A DNA stretch of 64,000 bases from Limnoperna fortunei (lineage: Eukaryota; Mollusca; Bivalvia; Mytilida; Modiolidae): contig OX104112.1 of NCBI GenBank assembly GCA_944474755.1, forward strand, positions 82,721,756 through 82,785,755. The letters are read 5' to 3'. The notes beneath the pieces are model-generated. The model was not told where the DNA came from. It made no database searches and worked only from the letters and a program-made list of their open reading frames with translations. Positions 43,353-53,960 of this stretch are shown here, in pieces (within the stretch, counting starts at the first letter, position 1; each line of letters starts with the position of its first letter). The translations under genes and the position numbers were made by a program.

Positions 43353-45360
43353 ACTACTGTCATACGTACAATACATGCGTGTTTCGTCTTTTTACAGTCC
43401 TTTAGCTTGATTGGTTCCGTCTTTTACGTCGTTCTACAATCTCAAGCGGATATTGTTGGATGATTCTGTATTTTGTGCGTTTTTGTGGACGATGCGTTTT
43501 TAACTTTACTCACATCCTCTAGATTACTAAATTAACAACGACATGTTTTCGGGATATTTCTATCGTTTTTACGTTTACCAAGTCTATATGCTCTTTTTAC
43601 TACAAACGCTTTCGTGGTTTCAAACCTTATTTCTTTGTCATGAAAAATTTGAAAAGTTTCTACATAGTTTTCATTTTCCGTTGTCTCATAGTCTGTTTAA
43701 CTGTTCGTTTTGCTTCGCTTTCGCTTATTAATAGGGTTTTCATTGATTATGACAGAAAGGGTTTTCGTCGATCGCAAAGAAGAGTACATTGTTATAAAGT
43801 CTGTGTACTTCCATATGTAACATATTAGAACTGAAACATTTAGTTTACTTAACAGTATCAACTCATACGTCAATTTTAGTTTTCAGCGCTCTGTGTTCAT
43901 CGTGTTTATCAGATAAGAGATTGCAATTGCCTACCTCAGAGTCGATTCCTTTCCCTTGTCCAAATCGTCTAACCGTTCCTCCATCAAATGGCATGACTAA
44001 AACGGAAAAAAATTGTTGGCAGAACTCTTGTCATTTTTCTACAAAATTGGTTTTAACAAGTCGTATGAAAAGTAGTTTAACATTTAAACTTGCAAGTTTG
44101 TATTTGTCCTAGCATTCAAATTATACCATTATGAAAAACAATAATTTTGAAAAAGTCTTCTGGGACAATACAATATGAACAAAACTGGGTACAAATGATG
44201 TTTGAAATATCTTAGGTAATATCTATTACAAGATTGCAGCCTACCTGGAGCCGCAGATTTATTATATAATAATTTGGAGAAAAAATCAATTGTGCTCGTT
44301 TCTTATTAAACATATGTTGAACTTTGATTAGCTACGATTTTATAATTCGACATATAAACGTAAAATTGAAGTGAGAATTATCGATGCAATACTATCACTG
44401 GCTGCTTCATAGTTACATCAATAAAAATCTCTCATTAAATAAATATATTACAAAAATTGCATGAATGTGCAAAAAGGAGAAGCAATTTTCCTACTTTTCA
44501 TTAAGTGCTAAAATCTGTTTTACGTAGCGTTGCAACGAACGTCATCTGTAACCTTATCTGTTCAAGAATTCCATTGTGCTACATAAAAACGAGTTAAACT
44601 TATAAATGCAGCAACCAATCAAAACAATGTCAAAAATATTTCAAAGATAACTCGACGATCGTCGATTGAATTACAAATATTTTTTGATTAAGATAAGTTC
44701 ATACTTGAGACAATCGATAAGGAGGCTGCTATTTAAAGTTTGTGTTTCTGAGGAATCGCAGCGAGAGTCTGACATGCGCGTTGTGGCATGTAAGTGAAGT
44801 ATTGTCATCGACATGACTCAACGTCTGATTCACAGCACGTGGTCCCAGAGATTATAAGACAACACTATGATAACTTTTAAAACGAAAATATTCCACTGTG
44901 AGTATATGTCATATCTAATTGTAGAATGCGGTGAAATATTTAAATTGTATTCTCTAGACTTACCACGAGTCTCTTTGAAATTTGTTGCTATTATAGAGAT
45001 AACTCTTTAATATCAACTTTTTCTATACTATAGGAATGTTGAAATTAATGGTGTATCTCTCTTAAAGCAAAAGTTTCAAAGGCACTTGCGGCAAGTCTAT
45101 GTCTTTTCTAGTCTTCAGTATCTCAATTATTAGGATTGTTGTGTTGAAATATTAAAATTGTATTCTCTAGTCTTCAATAATCAAATATTTGGCATTCAAA
45201 TATTAAATCATTTAAATGTGCTAAAATTGTAAACATGTTTTAAGTCTATATTGGTTTTCTATTTTCCAACTGTGGATTATCTTTATCCTGATTTGGCTTG
45301 TGAACATTGGTGATAAAAGATTTTTACCATTTTGATTATTGTTTAGTTTAATGGTATCCA
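43353..45360. other. Non-coding DNA with unassigned open frames
   Basis: Three plus-strand frames of about 62 codons (43543-43731, 43640-43828, 43921-44112) lie close together. I cannot assign them. They could be decayed retroelement coding sequence, since the same neighbourhood holds one at 45.4 kb, but no motif proves this. Confidence 0.4.
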
Positions 45361-45700
45361 ATAAGTATTGATGAGACGGAGCGGGAGTCTGGACTATAAA
45401 CTGTTGCTAACATATCAATATGATGGTATTAAGTGCCTTATCTACAGGAACAATAACATATTTGTTTTGAATGTCAGCAAGAGCTTTAGCCGCATCAGGA
45501 TATTTTACATATTCTAATTTGAATCAAAGGTAACAACTATACAGAGAGCTGGCAGTATCAGTATTAGGTAATTGCAGAGATATTTTATATCGGAAATGGC
45601 GTGTGGTAAGTGGTTCAAAATGCATACCAAGCAATTTCTGGATAAGTGGCAACAGACCATTTGTGAACATATCTTTTAGTTGAAGAGAAGAATAATGTGG
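45361..45700 (-). pseudogene. Retroelement polyprotein fragment (possibly Penelope-like), minus strand
   Basis: Minus-strand translation from about 45695 downward gives KDMFTNGLLPLIQKLLGMH, then FEPLTTRHFRYKISLQLPN, a stop, and then YPDAAKALADIQNKYVIVPV and DKALNTIILIC. The VIVPVDKA...I.F.C motif precedes the reverse-transcriptase core in a retroelement family common in bivalves. The same family is seen at 53.1-54.0 kb in the plus orientation, where the following part (IVFVCKTHYTNCLI) is preserved. The fragment has at least two in-frame stops and no core or 3' end. The Penelope-like placement is tentative. Confidence 0.6.
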
Positions 45701-48700
45701 CTACGTTTCCTTAAAGATGTGGTCGTATATGATTATAACTTTTTCTTCATCTAGGATTTAGAAAGTTCCCTATATATTTTTTAATTGCACTTATAAAGAC
45801 AATAACAAACAACACGTGTATTAAGCGATACAAACCTATAAACACTAGAACTAAAACAAGGTTTTAATTAATAACCCGTCTGTACTTTTTTTTATATATA
45901 TAAATGAAGGAAATAACATAATTCCGTGCACCGAGGAAACTGTCAAAACAATTTTGAGAAACAAGCAAACTCCAGAACCAATACAGTAACTACATGTCCT
46001 GACATGGTAAAGTCTTTTTAAAAGACATGATGTGTTAAACCAAGTTTATGGCATGCCAAACCTCCAGCATCCATAACTATAGTATGTGATTTGGATTGTT
46101 GATTAAAATGAATTGGTATTATATACTACTAGTCAGTAATAGAAGTATCCAATCATCAGTATTGCAGGTTTCATTCATTTGTGTAAAATATACATTGTGT
46201 CTATTACATTATCTCGTGGTCTACAATAATATATTTAATAAGATATAAGTTTACTTTAATTGTAATCTTTCATCACTAGCAAAATCTTCTCGAAGTGAAG
46301 TCCATTTATTTGAAGATGCCACGGTACTTTCTATCATATTGTGATGCTAACTAGAAATGGGAAGCATACAAAGAGATAGATAAAGCTGAATTATAACTGT
46401 CAGTGGTGTTTTTTTTCCAAAAAATCACTAAATTTGTGTTTAGTAAGCTCAATGACGTTATCTTATATCGAAATGAACAATTAGAAGACTGTCAGAGTTG
46501 ATGTCTCTCCGTTTTGTAATCTCTTAAATAACTTCAGTTTTTGGTAAGTAGAACATCTAATATGCATAAATGGAACACATTTACTGTTTAAAAGAATGCC
46601 GATTGCCACTAAATATATCATCGATTAATAACGACATTAGTTCCTTTTTGTCAAAAAACATTTGTTCTGAAAACAAATGCTAATGTCTTTCTTGTTATGG
46701 TCGGAAGTCAGAAAATATGGATGTTATGGACCTTTTGTTTGTTGCTAAACACAAAAATTAGCACCAGTCATGAAAATTAGCAGTTAGAGTAGAACCAGTG
46801 GTCCCGAGTCATTCAATATATGGTTGTTAAGGACTTTTATGACCGCTCAGGACGAAATACCACTTGCGTTTGTTAAAATTATTCAATAAAGTGTGTTCTC
46901 TTGATTCTAAAAATATATGAATGCTAAGAACTTTTAATAACAGTTACCTTGTTCACTATATTATCTCTAACGGTCCAATTATAAGTCGAAAACCGATAAA
47001 TTGAAATGCGTCAATAGCCATAACTCGACAACTGTTCACAAAAATACGGTTCCAATACCCCAAAGGAAGATCTCGATGTGCCCTTAAGATCAATGGTTGT
47101 GGTCCTAAGTCTCTAGGATAAACAGTTTTCGAGAGAAAAAAATTAAGAGTCAAAAATGCGTAAGAAGGAAGTCGATTGAAAAATAATTTAAATAATGGCC
47201 ATAGTTCAACCAACTTTTTGTACACTTAAGATTTTGAGAATCTGTTACGGTTTCTGAGTTTATCTGCTAACAAGGGTTTACGGTGTTTAAGGCAGATAAC
47301 TCCGTAACTAAATAAAGATAACATTTATGGGGTGATTCTTGTCTTCTTCAAGTAAGACGAATTAATGGTAACAAGTACTGAAATGATATGTTGCGACACT
47401 TTTTTGCAAGGCAAAAAACAAAGAAAACAAAAATCGTCAGAAAGGGATGATTTGTTTCCTCTGTGTTGAAAAAGACCTAAATGAAAATTTCTAGAAACGT
47501 TTTGAAAACGTTTGTTTTGCTATGCAAGGCGTAATAAACGCCTTTGTTACTTCAATATTTGTTAATTATTGTCACGTTTAATTTTAGAAACAATTTACCT
47601 AAAATATTGTTGTCTTTTTGGTACACCAGCTGCTTTGCTTTATGCAGTGTTTGAGATAAATTTTCTCGGTTTTGAAATTGCCAGGAAGATGTTTTAGTTG
47701 CTCAATTTAAATTCATAAACTACAAAAAAAATCACAAGCTACCAAAGCAAATAAACAGCTTTTCTTCAAGATTATGGGGTAAAACGATCACGAAAATATA
47801 GTTAATATAAGTTGCGATCTTACAGCTGTCTACAAAAAAGATTTATGAATACAACACCGGTGAAGCAAAGATGAAAAGGAACCTAACCTATTCCCCATAG
47901 ATATTAAGTCTAGAGATATGTGACAAAGGTTTTGCGAGTTCTAGGATAGATACTTGCTTGTTAATCGGAATGGTCCCTTTGTAACAAACAACGGAGGCCT
48001 TCTCTTGATAAGGCTTTACTTTTTTAGTGGCAGTCGAAATACTTCTACCATTTTCTACCCTTCCAACCCGCTCATCTATTTCGCATTTATTCATTGTAAA
48101 CGTATTGTATGTTTAGCGGTCATTTAATTAATTAATTGATCCAATACTTGCGTCCATGGCTTCATGATCGGTAGACATACCCAATGAACGTCCGATCGGT
48201 ACGATTAAACTACATTTCATATCTTTAAAGTACTCAAACAGAAAGCAAGTTAGTAATGAATACCTTTGAAAGTCGGTTGTGTATATAAATCCTGGATTTA
48301 ATATCTGTTAAATATTCCTGTAAATATGTCTAGGTTGTTGTCAATGACCACGTAATCGTCACGTGAAGGAATATGGAAATTACTAGGTGAAGAATCACGA
48401 AAGGAAGACCAATGTTTGTTTTCACAGTTTTCGTCTCGTGCGTAGTGTAATCTTCAAAAAGTCGAAGAAAGCAGGACGTTATAAAAACACAAATAGAATA
48501 GAAAGAATAGAAAACATTATCACATATTACAGTGCAAATAAATCCTGTAATACTTTTGATGAAGACACTCATTTTTAATATGTTTATCAAAAATTGTATA
48601 TTTAATAAATATTAAGCAGCAATTTGGAAAATAATGTACTATTACTTCAACTGAAAAATAAGACGAACACGTGATGCATTTTTCACAATTTATGTCATAT

Positions 48701-48769
48701 CATTGCTAACATAAAACCATACATTACAGTTATCAATTTCAATCACTACAGTATTTTTAAAAAAAAACA
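45701..48769. other. AT-rich non-coding DNA
   Basis: Nothing recognised over 3 kb. The 89-codon minus-strand frame 46956-47225 has no known motif. Short similar phrases (ATATGG.TGTTA.GGAC.TTTT) near 46713, 46819 and 46911 hint at a decayed ~100-bp repeat but are not convincing. Confidence 0.5.
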
Positions 48770-49215
48770 TGAGTACCCAATATGGAAAACACAATTACTG
48801 ATACATTCGGAAATTGTATTCCGTAACAAAATCTGTTATGACAGCATGTTACTCATAAACTTATTGTTCTTTATCATACAGATCACTTGAAAATGCAACA
48901 TTGATTTTTAATGTGAAATGGAGATGCGGAAAAAACATAATTTAGTGATATTACCCAAAAACATATTTGGTTGCTGCAGGGGAAATGGTATTCCGTTACA
49001 CAATCAGCCGTAGCAGCATGTTACTTACAACATTTCTGTTCTCTTTTGCTCATTTCTCTTGAGAATACTAAATTGACGATATTTGATGTGTAATAGAGTT
49101 TACGAAGCAGATTGCAAAGATATTACCCCCTAAACACGTTCGATAAACACAATATTTTGCAGAATGTATAGTATTCCAGTACACTTATTTCTTTTAGTTT
49201 GGTGGGAGCGTGGGC
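48770..49215. repeat. Degenerate tandem repeat, ~172-183-bp period, about 2.5 copies
   Basis: The marker TATTCCGT/TATTCCAG lies at 48817, 48989 and 49172. Around it the copies share ATTACCCAAAAACA/ATTACCCCCTAAACA-type leads, GCAGCATGTTACT, TTGTTCT...CTTGA and TTTGATGTGTAA-type blocks. The divergence indicates an old duplication. Confidence 0.6.
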
Positions 49216-50006
49216 TTCCGATTTTTGTTTTATTTATTTTTTTAGTAATCTCACGGAGTTTAAATGACATATGATAAAATTTAACAGTGAACAGATCTAG
49301 GTGTAGGATTTGTTTAATGAATTCTTTATCGACTGAAATTACTAAAATAAACTCTTAACCACGTGCTCTTAACAAAATCTCGTTGTTTTTATGATGGACT
49401 ATTCCAAGCACGTTCTTATTTTTATGTCATGGGCAATGACACAATAAGATTAGGAATAAGATTATTACACACAGATATTACAACAAATTTATATTGTGAT
49501 TTTGTAGTTTGATACAAGTCCGTAATGTTGTATAACAGCATCACGGACTTTTAATCAGATTTTTGACTGCATATTGAAATAAGAAAAAAAACGTAACGGA
49601 GATAATAATGAATGTTGTTAAAACACATAACATGTTTACTATACCACAACAAAACTTTAAATTTTATAAATACAGGCTAGATCTAAATTCAGTGTTAATC
49701 GAATTTAAACAAACGTTCGATTGTAAACACGTGTCCTTACAAGTTAGTGTTTCTGTGTCCACTGGCGTCAATGACGCTCTGACATTTTTAGTTGTGAAAT
49801 TTCCTGTCCAAGAAGATTTCAACTAAAAAAACAATAACAGTACTAAAAGAACTTTTTATCTGGTGTAAACATAGCAGGATATCCTCAAACCATTTGTGTA
49901 AGAAAGCGGGTTTTGATCAGCTGCATGCAGGTTTAACGTCCTGACCTTTTCCCAGAAACAGAAAGTTGTTTTGTTCGCCCACATGTAGCATAGTCCTCTA
50001 TAAAGT
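49216..50006. other. Non-coding DNA, nothing recognised
   Basis: No gene or repeat assigned; the 49608-49826 (+) frame has no motif. Confidence 0.5.
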
Positions 50007-50265
50007 CTAGTGCCTCTGTGGCCGAGTGGTTAAGGTAGTTCGTCTACTGTTGATCACGTGGTCTGTCAACACTGAGATTGATATTTCAAATCTCATTGCG
50101 GGCAAGGTGTACTTGACTCCCATCTTAATTGGCGAGGATTGCCAGTTTTCCTGCCGAAGGTCAGGGGTTTTCTCCAGGTACTATGGCGTCCTCCCCTAAT
50201 AAAACCTAGACGCCTTGATATAGCTTAAAATTGCTGAAAGTGGCGTTAAACATCATTCAAACAAA
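50007..50265 (+). repeat. SINE-A, full-length copy with target duplication
   Basis: It starts with the tRNA-like head (TGGCCGAGTGGTTAAGG, A box), then GTTGATCACGTGGTCTGTC and a partly lost B-box region (TTTCAAATCTCATTGCGGGC). The body contains TTAATTGGCGAGGATTGCC, CTGCCGAAGGTCAGGGG, CCAGGTACTATGG and AATAAAACCTAGACGCC, and the tail GAAAGTGGCGTTAAACATC and CAAACAAA. Flanking TCTATAAAGT (49997-50006) and TCTACAAAGT (50274-50283) look like a 10-bp target duplication with one mismatch. Confidence 0.9.
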
Positions 50266-50610
50266 AAATCAAATCTACAAAGTTGATCAATGATTTAAAG
50301 TTGTTTTGATTGATGAGTAATGGTTTACTGTATGTCGGTTTTTATTATCGATGTTAAAATATCGTGTTATAATGTGACCTGAAGAACTATGTATGAATTT
50401 GAGCATTGAGTCAAAAGCAATCAAAAGGTTTGGTTCGAAGGCAACAATCAAAAGTCCTGCAACACAAGTTTGTAGTCACAGACCATAAATGCAAAAATTG
50501 TTGTATAGGTATATAATATAGTCGAATTTGTATTCTTAAATATTTTTAAGAAATAATGGCATCTATACCAGATGCCTTTGTTGGCGAACAGTAAGAAAAT
50601 TTTATCTGAA
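50266..50610. other. Non-coding DNA
   Basis: Nothing recognised. Confidence 0.5.
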
Positions 50611-50612
50611 CA

Positions 50613-50795
50613 CTAAACCCTACAGAGAGTTGGTTGTGTCCTTAACTGGTAATTGGATAGTCTTTGTATCGAAAATTGATGTGTAGTAATTCGCAAAGAA
50701 TGCAAACCTAGTGTTTTCTGGATACACTTCAGCAGATCGTTTATGAATACATCTTTTTGGCGAAATATATAACCACGACAACGGTTTCGTATCAA
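50613..50795 (-). pseudogene. Retroelement N-terminal-region fragment, minus strand
   Basis: This 60-codon frame contains KDVFINDLLKCIQKTLGLH, which aligns with KDMFTNGLLPLIQKLLGMH at 45.6 kb (KD.F.N.LL..IQK.LG.H) and continues with an alignable TTHQF versus TTRHF. The homology to the 45.4-kb fragment is clear by eye; the stretch then ends in a stop and nothing of the downstream domain remains. Its function within the element is unknown to me. Confidence 0.55.
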
Positions 50796-50924
50796 TTTGG
50801 CTTAAATAAACTGATCACATTTCTGCGTTGAGGTCTTTTAATGTGAACTATAGATGAGAAAATTAGATTGCCCAAACACTTCCAGGTATTGCTGCTGTAT
50901 AATGACTACCCCAAGGATATGACT

Positions 50925-51140
50925 AATTACCGGATTTTAACCTACCTGATACGACGGGTGCCACGCAAGGAGCAGGAGTTTCGTACCATTCCGTAGCACT
51001 TGTGTTCATCCTTTTGTTTATTCGGATTAGCGTCACTTAGTGTTTTGATTTTGGTGTTATGTCTGGGCATTTTGTTGTTGTTACCTCTTTTCTTTCAACT
51101 TGGTTCTGTCTGCACTTGACTTACTGTATTGCACACTTCA
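50925..51140 (+). mobile_element. Retroelement 3'-end fragment
   Basis: ACGACGGGTGCCACGC, AAGGAGCAGGAGTTTCG, TACCATTCCGTAGCACTTG, then a T/G-rich tract. The block order matches a retroelement 3' end recalled from bivalves and partly that at 32.8 kb. It is on the opposite strand to the fragment at 50613-50795, so at least two insertions are present. Confidence 0.5.
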
Positions 51141-51516
51141 CGGTATCATCGATTTTTCTACTATTGGTTCTATTTCTCAACTGGAAGACATTGTGGACAA
51201 CAGGCTAGTAGCATTATATTGCATTAAATTCTGAAGATGGTTTTCTGATACTGGCTCTGGCTTTGAGGTCGCTCTGAATAAAAAAGGTGGAATGAAGGTG
51301 TCTCTAAAACCATAGATATTCCCACGTTCTCGGATATTAAACTCACATGTCATCAATTACATAATCACTGGCACAAAAATGCGACAATATTCCGTTCTAC
51401 TTAATAATATTTTGGATTTCGACGATTCCAAACAAGTTTATTTTTTCAAAATTTAAGGCAGGCATTCAAAACCTGTAAGATTTTTATGAAAGATACATAT
51501 ATTACAACCAACTTGA
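51141..51516. other. Non-coding DNA
   Basis: No gene or repeat assigned. Confidence 0.45.
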
Positions 51517-51530
51517 CAAAAAACCGTACC

Positions 51531-51660
51531 AGTTTTCCTACCGCAGGTAGGAGGTTCTCTCCGGGTACTCCGGTTTCCTCCCAAATAAAACCTGGACGCC
51601 ATGAATAAAGCTGAAAAATTGCTGAAAGTGGCGTTAAAACGCCATTCAAACAAACAAACA
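51531..51660 (+). repeat. SINE-A, 5'-truncated insertion with target duplication
   Basis: It contains AGTTTTCCTACCGCAGGTAG, CTCCGGGTACTCCGG, CAAATAAAACCTGGACGCC, GCTGAAAAATTGCTGAAAG and GGCGTTAAAACGCC, then (CAAA)n. It is bracketed by AAAAAACCGTACC (ending 51530) and AAAAAACCGTATC (from about 51660), a 13-bp target duplication with one difference. Truncation at the 5' end with a duplication is the signature of target-primed reverse transcription. The minus-strand frames here are by-products. Confidence 0.88.
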
Positions 51661-51672
51661 AAAAACCGTATC

Positions 51673-52735
51673 ACACTAGAATTTATGAACTATAGATTTA
51701 ACAAAGTTTTTTAATTGGAATGTAGCATGTGTGGGAAGGTATATGTAGGACATCGAAAGGTATGCTATGCAAAAGAATATATAGTCAAAGATATGGCAAA
51801 ACCAGGAAGTGGTTTTGACAAAAGCTTAGTGTTTGTTACCAGACCCTGTCTTGATTATTTGTAATTCGTTGTACTGCATTGTATTTTTGAATTTATGAAT
51901 AAAATATGCATAAATTTGTTTCTGTTTCGTTTTCAACTAAACTAACCAGTATTTGCTACTAGCATTGTTCGCAAACATTTCAATCAACCTGCTCATTCAA
52001 TTCTCTGTATGTAATGTATATTTTTAACGGTTTTCCACGAAGTACATCAAGTTAAAATCATCTACGCTATACACCCCTTACATGTCACGATGTAAATTTT
52101 CACGACCTGGTACCATTTGAACAAAAACCGTTAGATATGCATCAAATCCACACAAAGCTCTATTCATTGCTTCTGCAATTTGTGTTAACAAACTTAAATT
52201 CCAATTTATGCATAGTTTCCACAATCATCCTAGATACTGATTATCATTTAACTCTTTCAACCAGTCAGTATTAAGAAAGATGACATACAAAAGGGGTCCA
52301 TTCTTAAACTATAATTTTTAAACAAGAGTAATGATGCCATTTCCATTATCAATACCATAATTCAGAAATCGGTGAAATCTAAAATTCCTCCAAACTTTGA
52401 ATCATCAGTTCTTATTTTTTATTACACCTAATAATACGGCTAACCAAGTTTTCACTTGTGACTTAAGCATTATTGATAACACTTCCCTAAGGAATGCATT
52501 GGCTTAAAGACCACGATACCAGGAGCCCAGATCCATAAACAGAAAAAAGATTTTAAACATCCTTATGTATTTAGTTGAAATACAGCAGAATTTCAAAACT
52601 GGGAATATCTCACGGAAATAATTGGTCAATTTGAGAAAAATTATTCAAAAGCTCGACCCAGCTCTTACATAGTCTAAAAGGCGTTAGACGGCAGACTACA
52701 ATTCGATATTTGTTAAAACTGCGCACGAAATTAGA
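51673..52735. other. Non-coding DNA, possibly decayed LINE sequence at the right end
   Basis: No feature is firmly recognised. The last 200 bp may be the upstream part of the LINE fragment that becomes recognisable at 52736. Confidence 0.4.
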
Positions 52736-53070
52736 AACCAGTCAGTAACATGTAAGATTTGCGAATTTATTGTAAAAGATAACATTATGAAGTATATTGT
52801 TACAGTATTTTCACAAATAGTGAGTACGGTTTTCGACCATTTAGATTTTGTGTTATTTACCTACCAGAGGTTTTGGATGAATGATTCGAGATACTTGGTA
52901 GTAGTTTTCCAGTTGGTCCAATTTACCTTGACTTTTCAAAGGCATTTGATACAGTGTATCATCAGCGTTGAAACTTGAAAAACTTGGATTATGGCACACG
53001 TTGGGTAAAGAAGAGGACGTAAACAATCTGTCCCAATAGCGAAGGCTGTGAGGACATTGGTAAAAAAAGA
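52736..53070 (+). pseudogene. LINE reverse-transcriptase fragment (non-LTR, jockey/CR1-like type)
   Basis: Recognisable in order across shifting frames: CKICEFIVKDNIMKY (52751 on), SEYGFRP, then IYLDFSKAFDTVYHQR at 52921-52968, which is reverse-transcriptase motif A with its catalytic Asp (first D of LDFSKAFD), NLKNLDYGTRW, and GRKQSVPIAKAVRTLV (53015-53062). At least two frameshifts and several stops break it. Later RT motifs, including the YADD box, are not seen. The copy is dead. The clade cannot be settled without a search. Confidence 0.78.
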
Positions 53071-53099
53071 ATGAAAACACTCAAGGGGTCTAAGAGCAG

Positions 53100-53960
53100 T
53101 CGTGCTTAATCTGTCCTGAAAGACCCTTATGTCGTACAGCACTAGCGTCACCTTTATGAAAAAATCGTTGTTATAGAGGCAGACAATGCAAAAAACACAA
53201 TTGTGTTTGTATGCAAAACGCATTACACCAACTGCTTGATAAGGCATTATGTATTGACAATTCAGTTGGCAAAACAACATATACCCCAACGATACTTACA
53301 AAACCGGAAATTGCGGAAAATCATATATACACTTGAAATTAAGAACACCATGCAGCCAGCTTGGTCTGCCTTATACCTCGACCTACCTGTAGAAATTGAC
53401 AATAAAGATCAGTTGATACCCAAGGTTTATGACAATTTGTTATTTTAAATAATCTACTGTGAATTTTTTTAAATTTTATTCTATATTTCCAGCAGCAGCT
53501 TCATATGGAATATACATCACCCAATTGATCAGGTACTCAAGAAGCCTGTCGAGATTGTCTTGATAGAATGTATCTGCTAACAAAAGAGCTTCTGAACCAT
53601 GTGTTTTAGCTTGGCGAAATTGAAATTATCACCGAAAGTTTTACGGTCGCCACCTTGTTAATCCTTACGAAATATTTGTGTCCAAAATATACATTGATTT
53701 TTTCCGTTTGTCCTAACTACTTTCACTCATTCCTACTTATTATTACAAAAAGTTAATATGACCAATTAATGGATTTTAACCTTTTCTCTCCAGGAGGGTT
53801 CGTGTAGCTCTCGGTTATGTTCTGTCTTTTTTTTGTTGCATCTTTTGTTTAACCACGGTTTTTTCTGTTCTGACTTAGTGTCCATTGAGTGCCCCTTTGA
53901 TTCTGTTTTCTTAGTGCAAAGGCCGTAATTAGTATTACGCATGCAGTCTTAGTCTTTACA
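53100..53960 (+). pseudogene. Retroelement remnant (possibly Penelope-like), RT core deleted
   Basis: Pieces in order: AKNTIVFVCKTHYTNCLI (from 53185), frameshift, LCIDNSVGKTTYTPTILTK and PEIAENH, then directly IYTLEIKNTMQPAWSALYLD and LPVEIDNKDQLIPKVYDN, then FPAAASYGIYITQLIRYSRS (about 53487), and FYGRHLVNPYEIFVSKI (about 53638), followed by a GGAGGGTTCGTGTAGCTCTCGG-type 3' end and T-rich UTR. In the family as I recall it, about 200 residues containing the catalytic RT motifs lie between the first and second pieces; they are missing here, as is a stretch after KVYDN. It therefore carries at least two deletions plus frameshifts. The name is tentative; the homology between fragments in this window is strong. 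Confidence 0.68.

Noticed and set aside
43543..44112. Three neighbouring plus-strand ORFs of about 62 codons
   Set aside because: They are suggestive of decayed retroelement coding sequence but show no motif that I could name, so they are not called.
46713..46935. Possible ~100-bp degenerate tandem repeat
   Set aside because: Only a short phrase is shared among the three positions; the intervening sequence does not align.
46956..47225. 89-codon minus-strand ORF
   Set aside because: No family motif, signal peptide or conserved pattern was seen.
50020..50100. SINE-A head as a functional tRNA-Leu/Ser gene
   Set aside because: The A box is good but the B box is lost in this copy and the sequence continues into the SINE body. 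The same head is repeated in other copies.
52936..53289. 117-codon minus-strand ORF
   Set aside because: It is antisense to the LINE and retroelement fragments, which read clearly on the plus strand.
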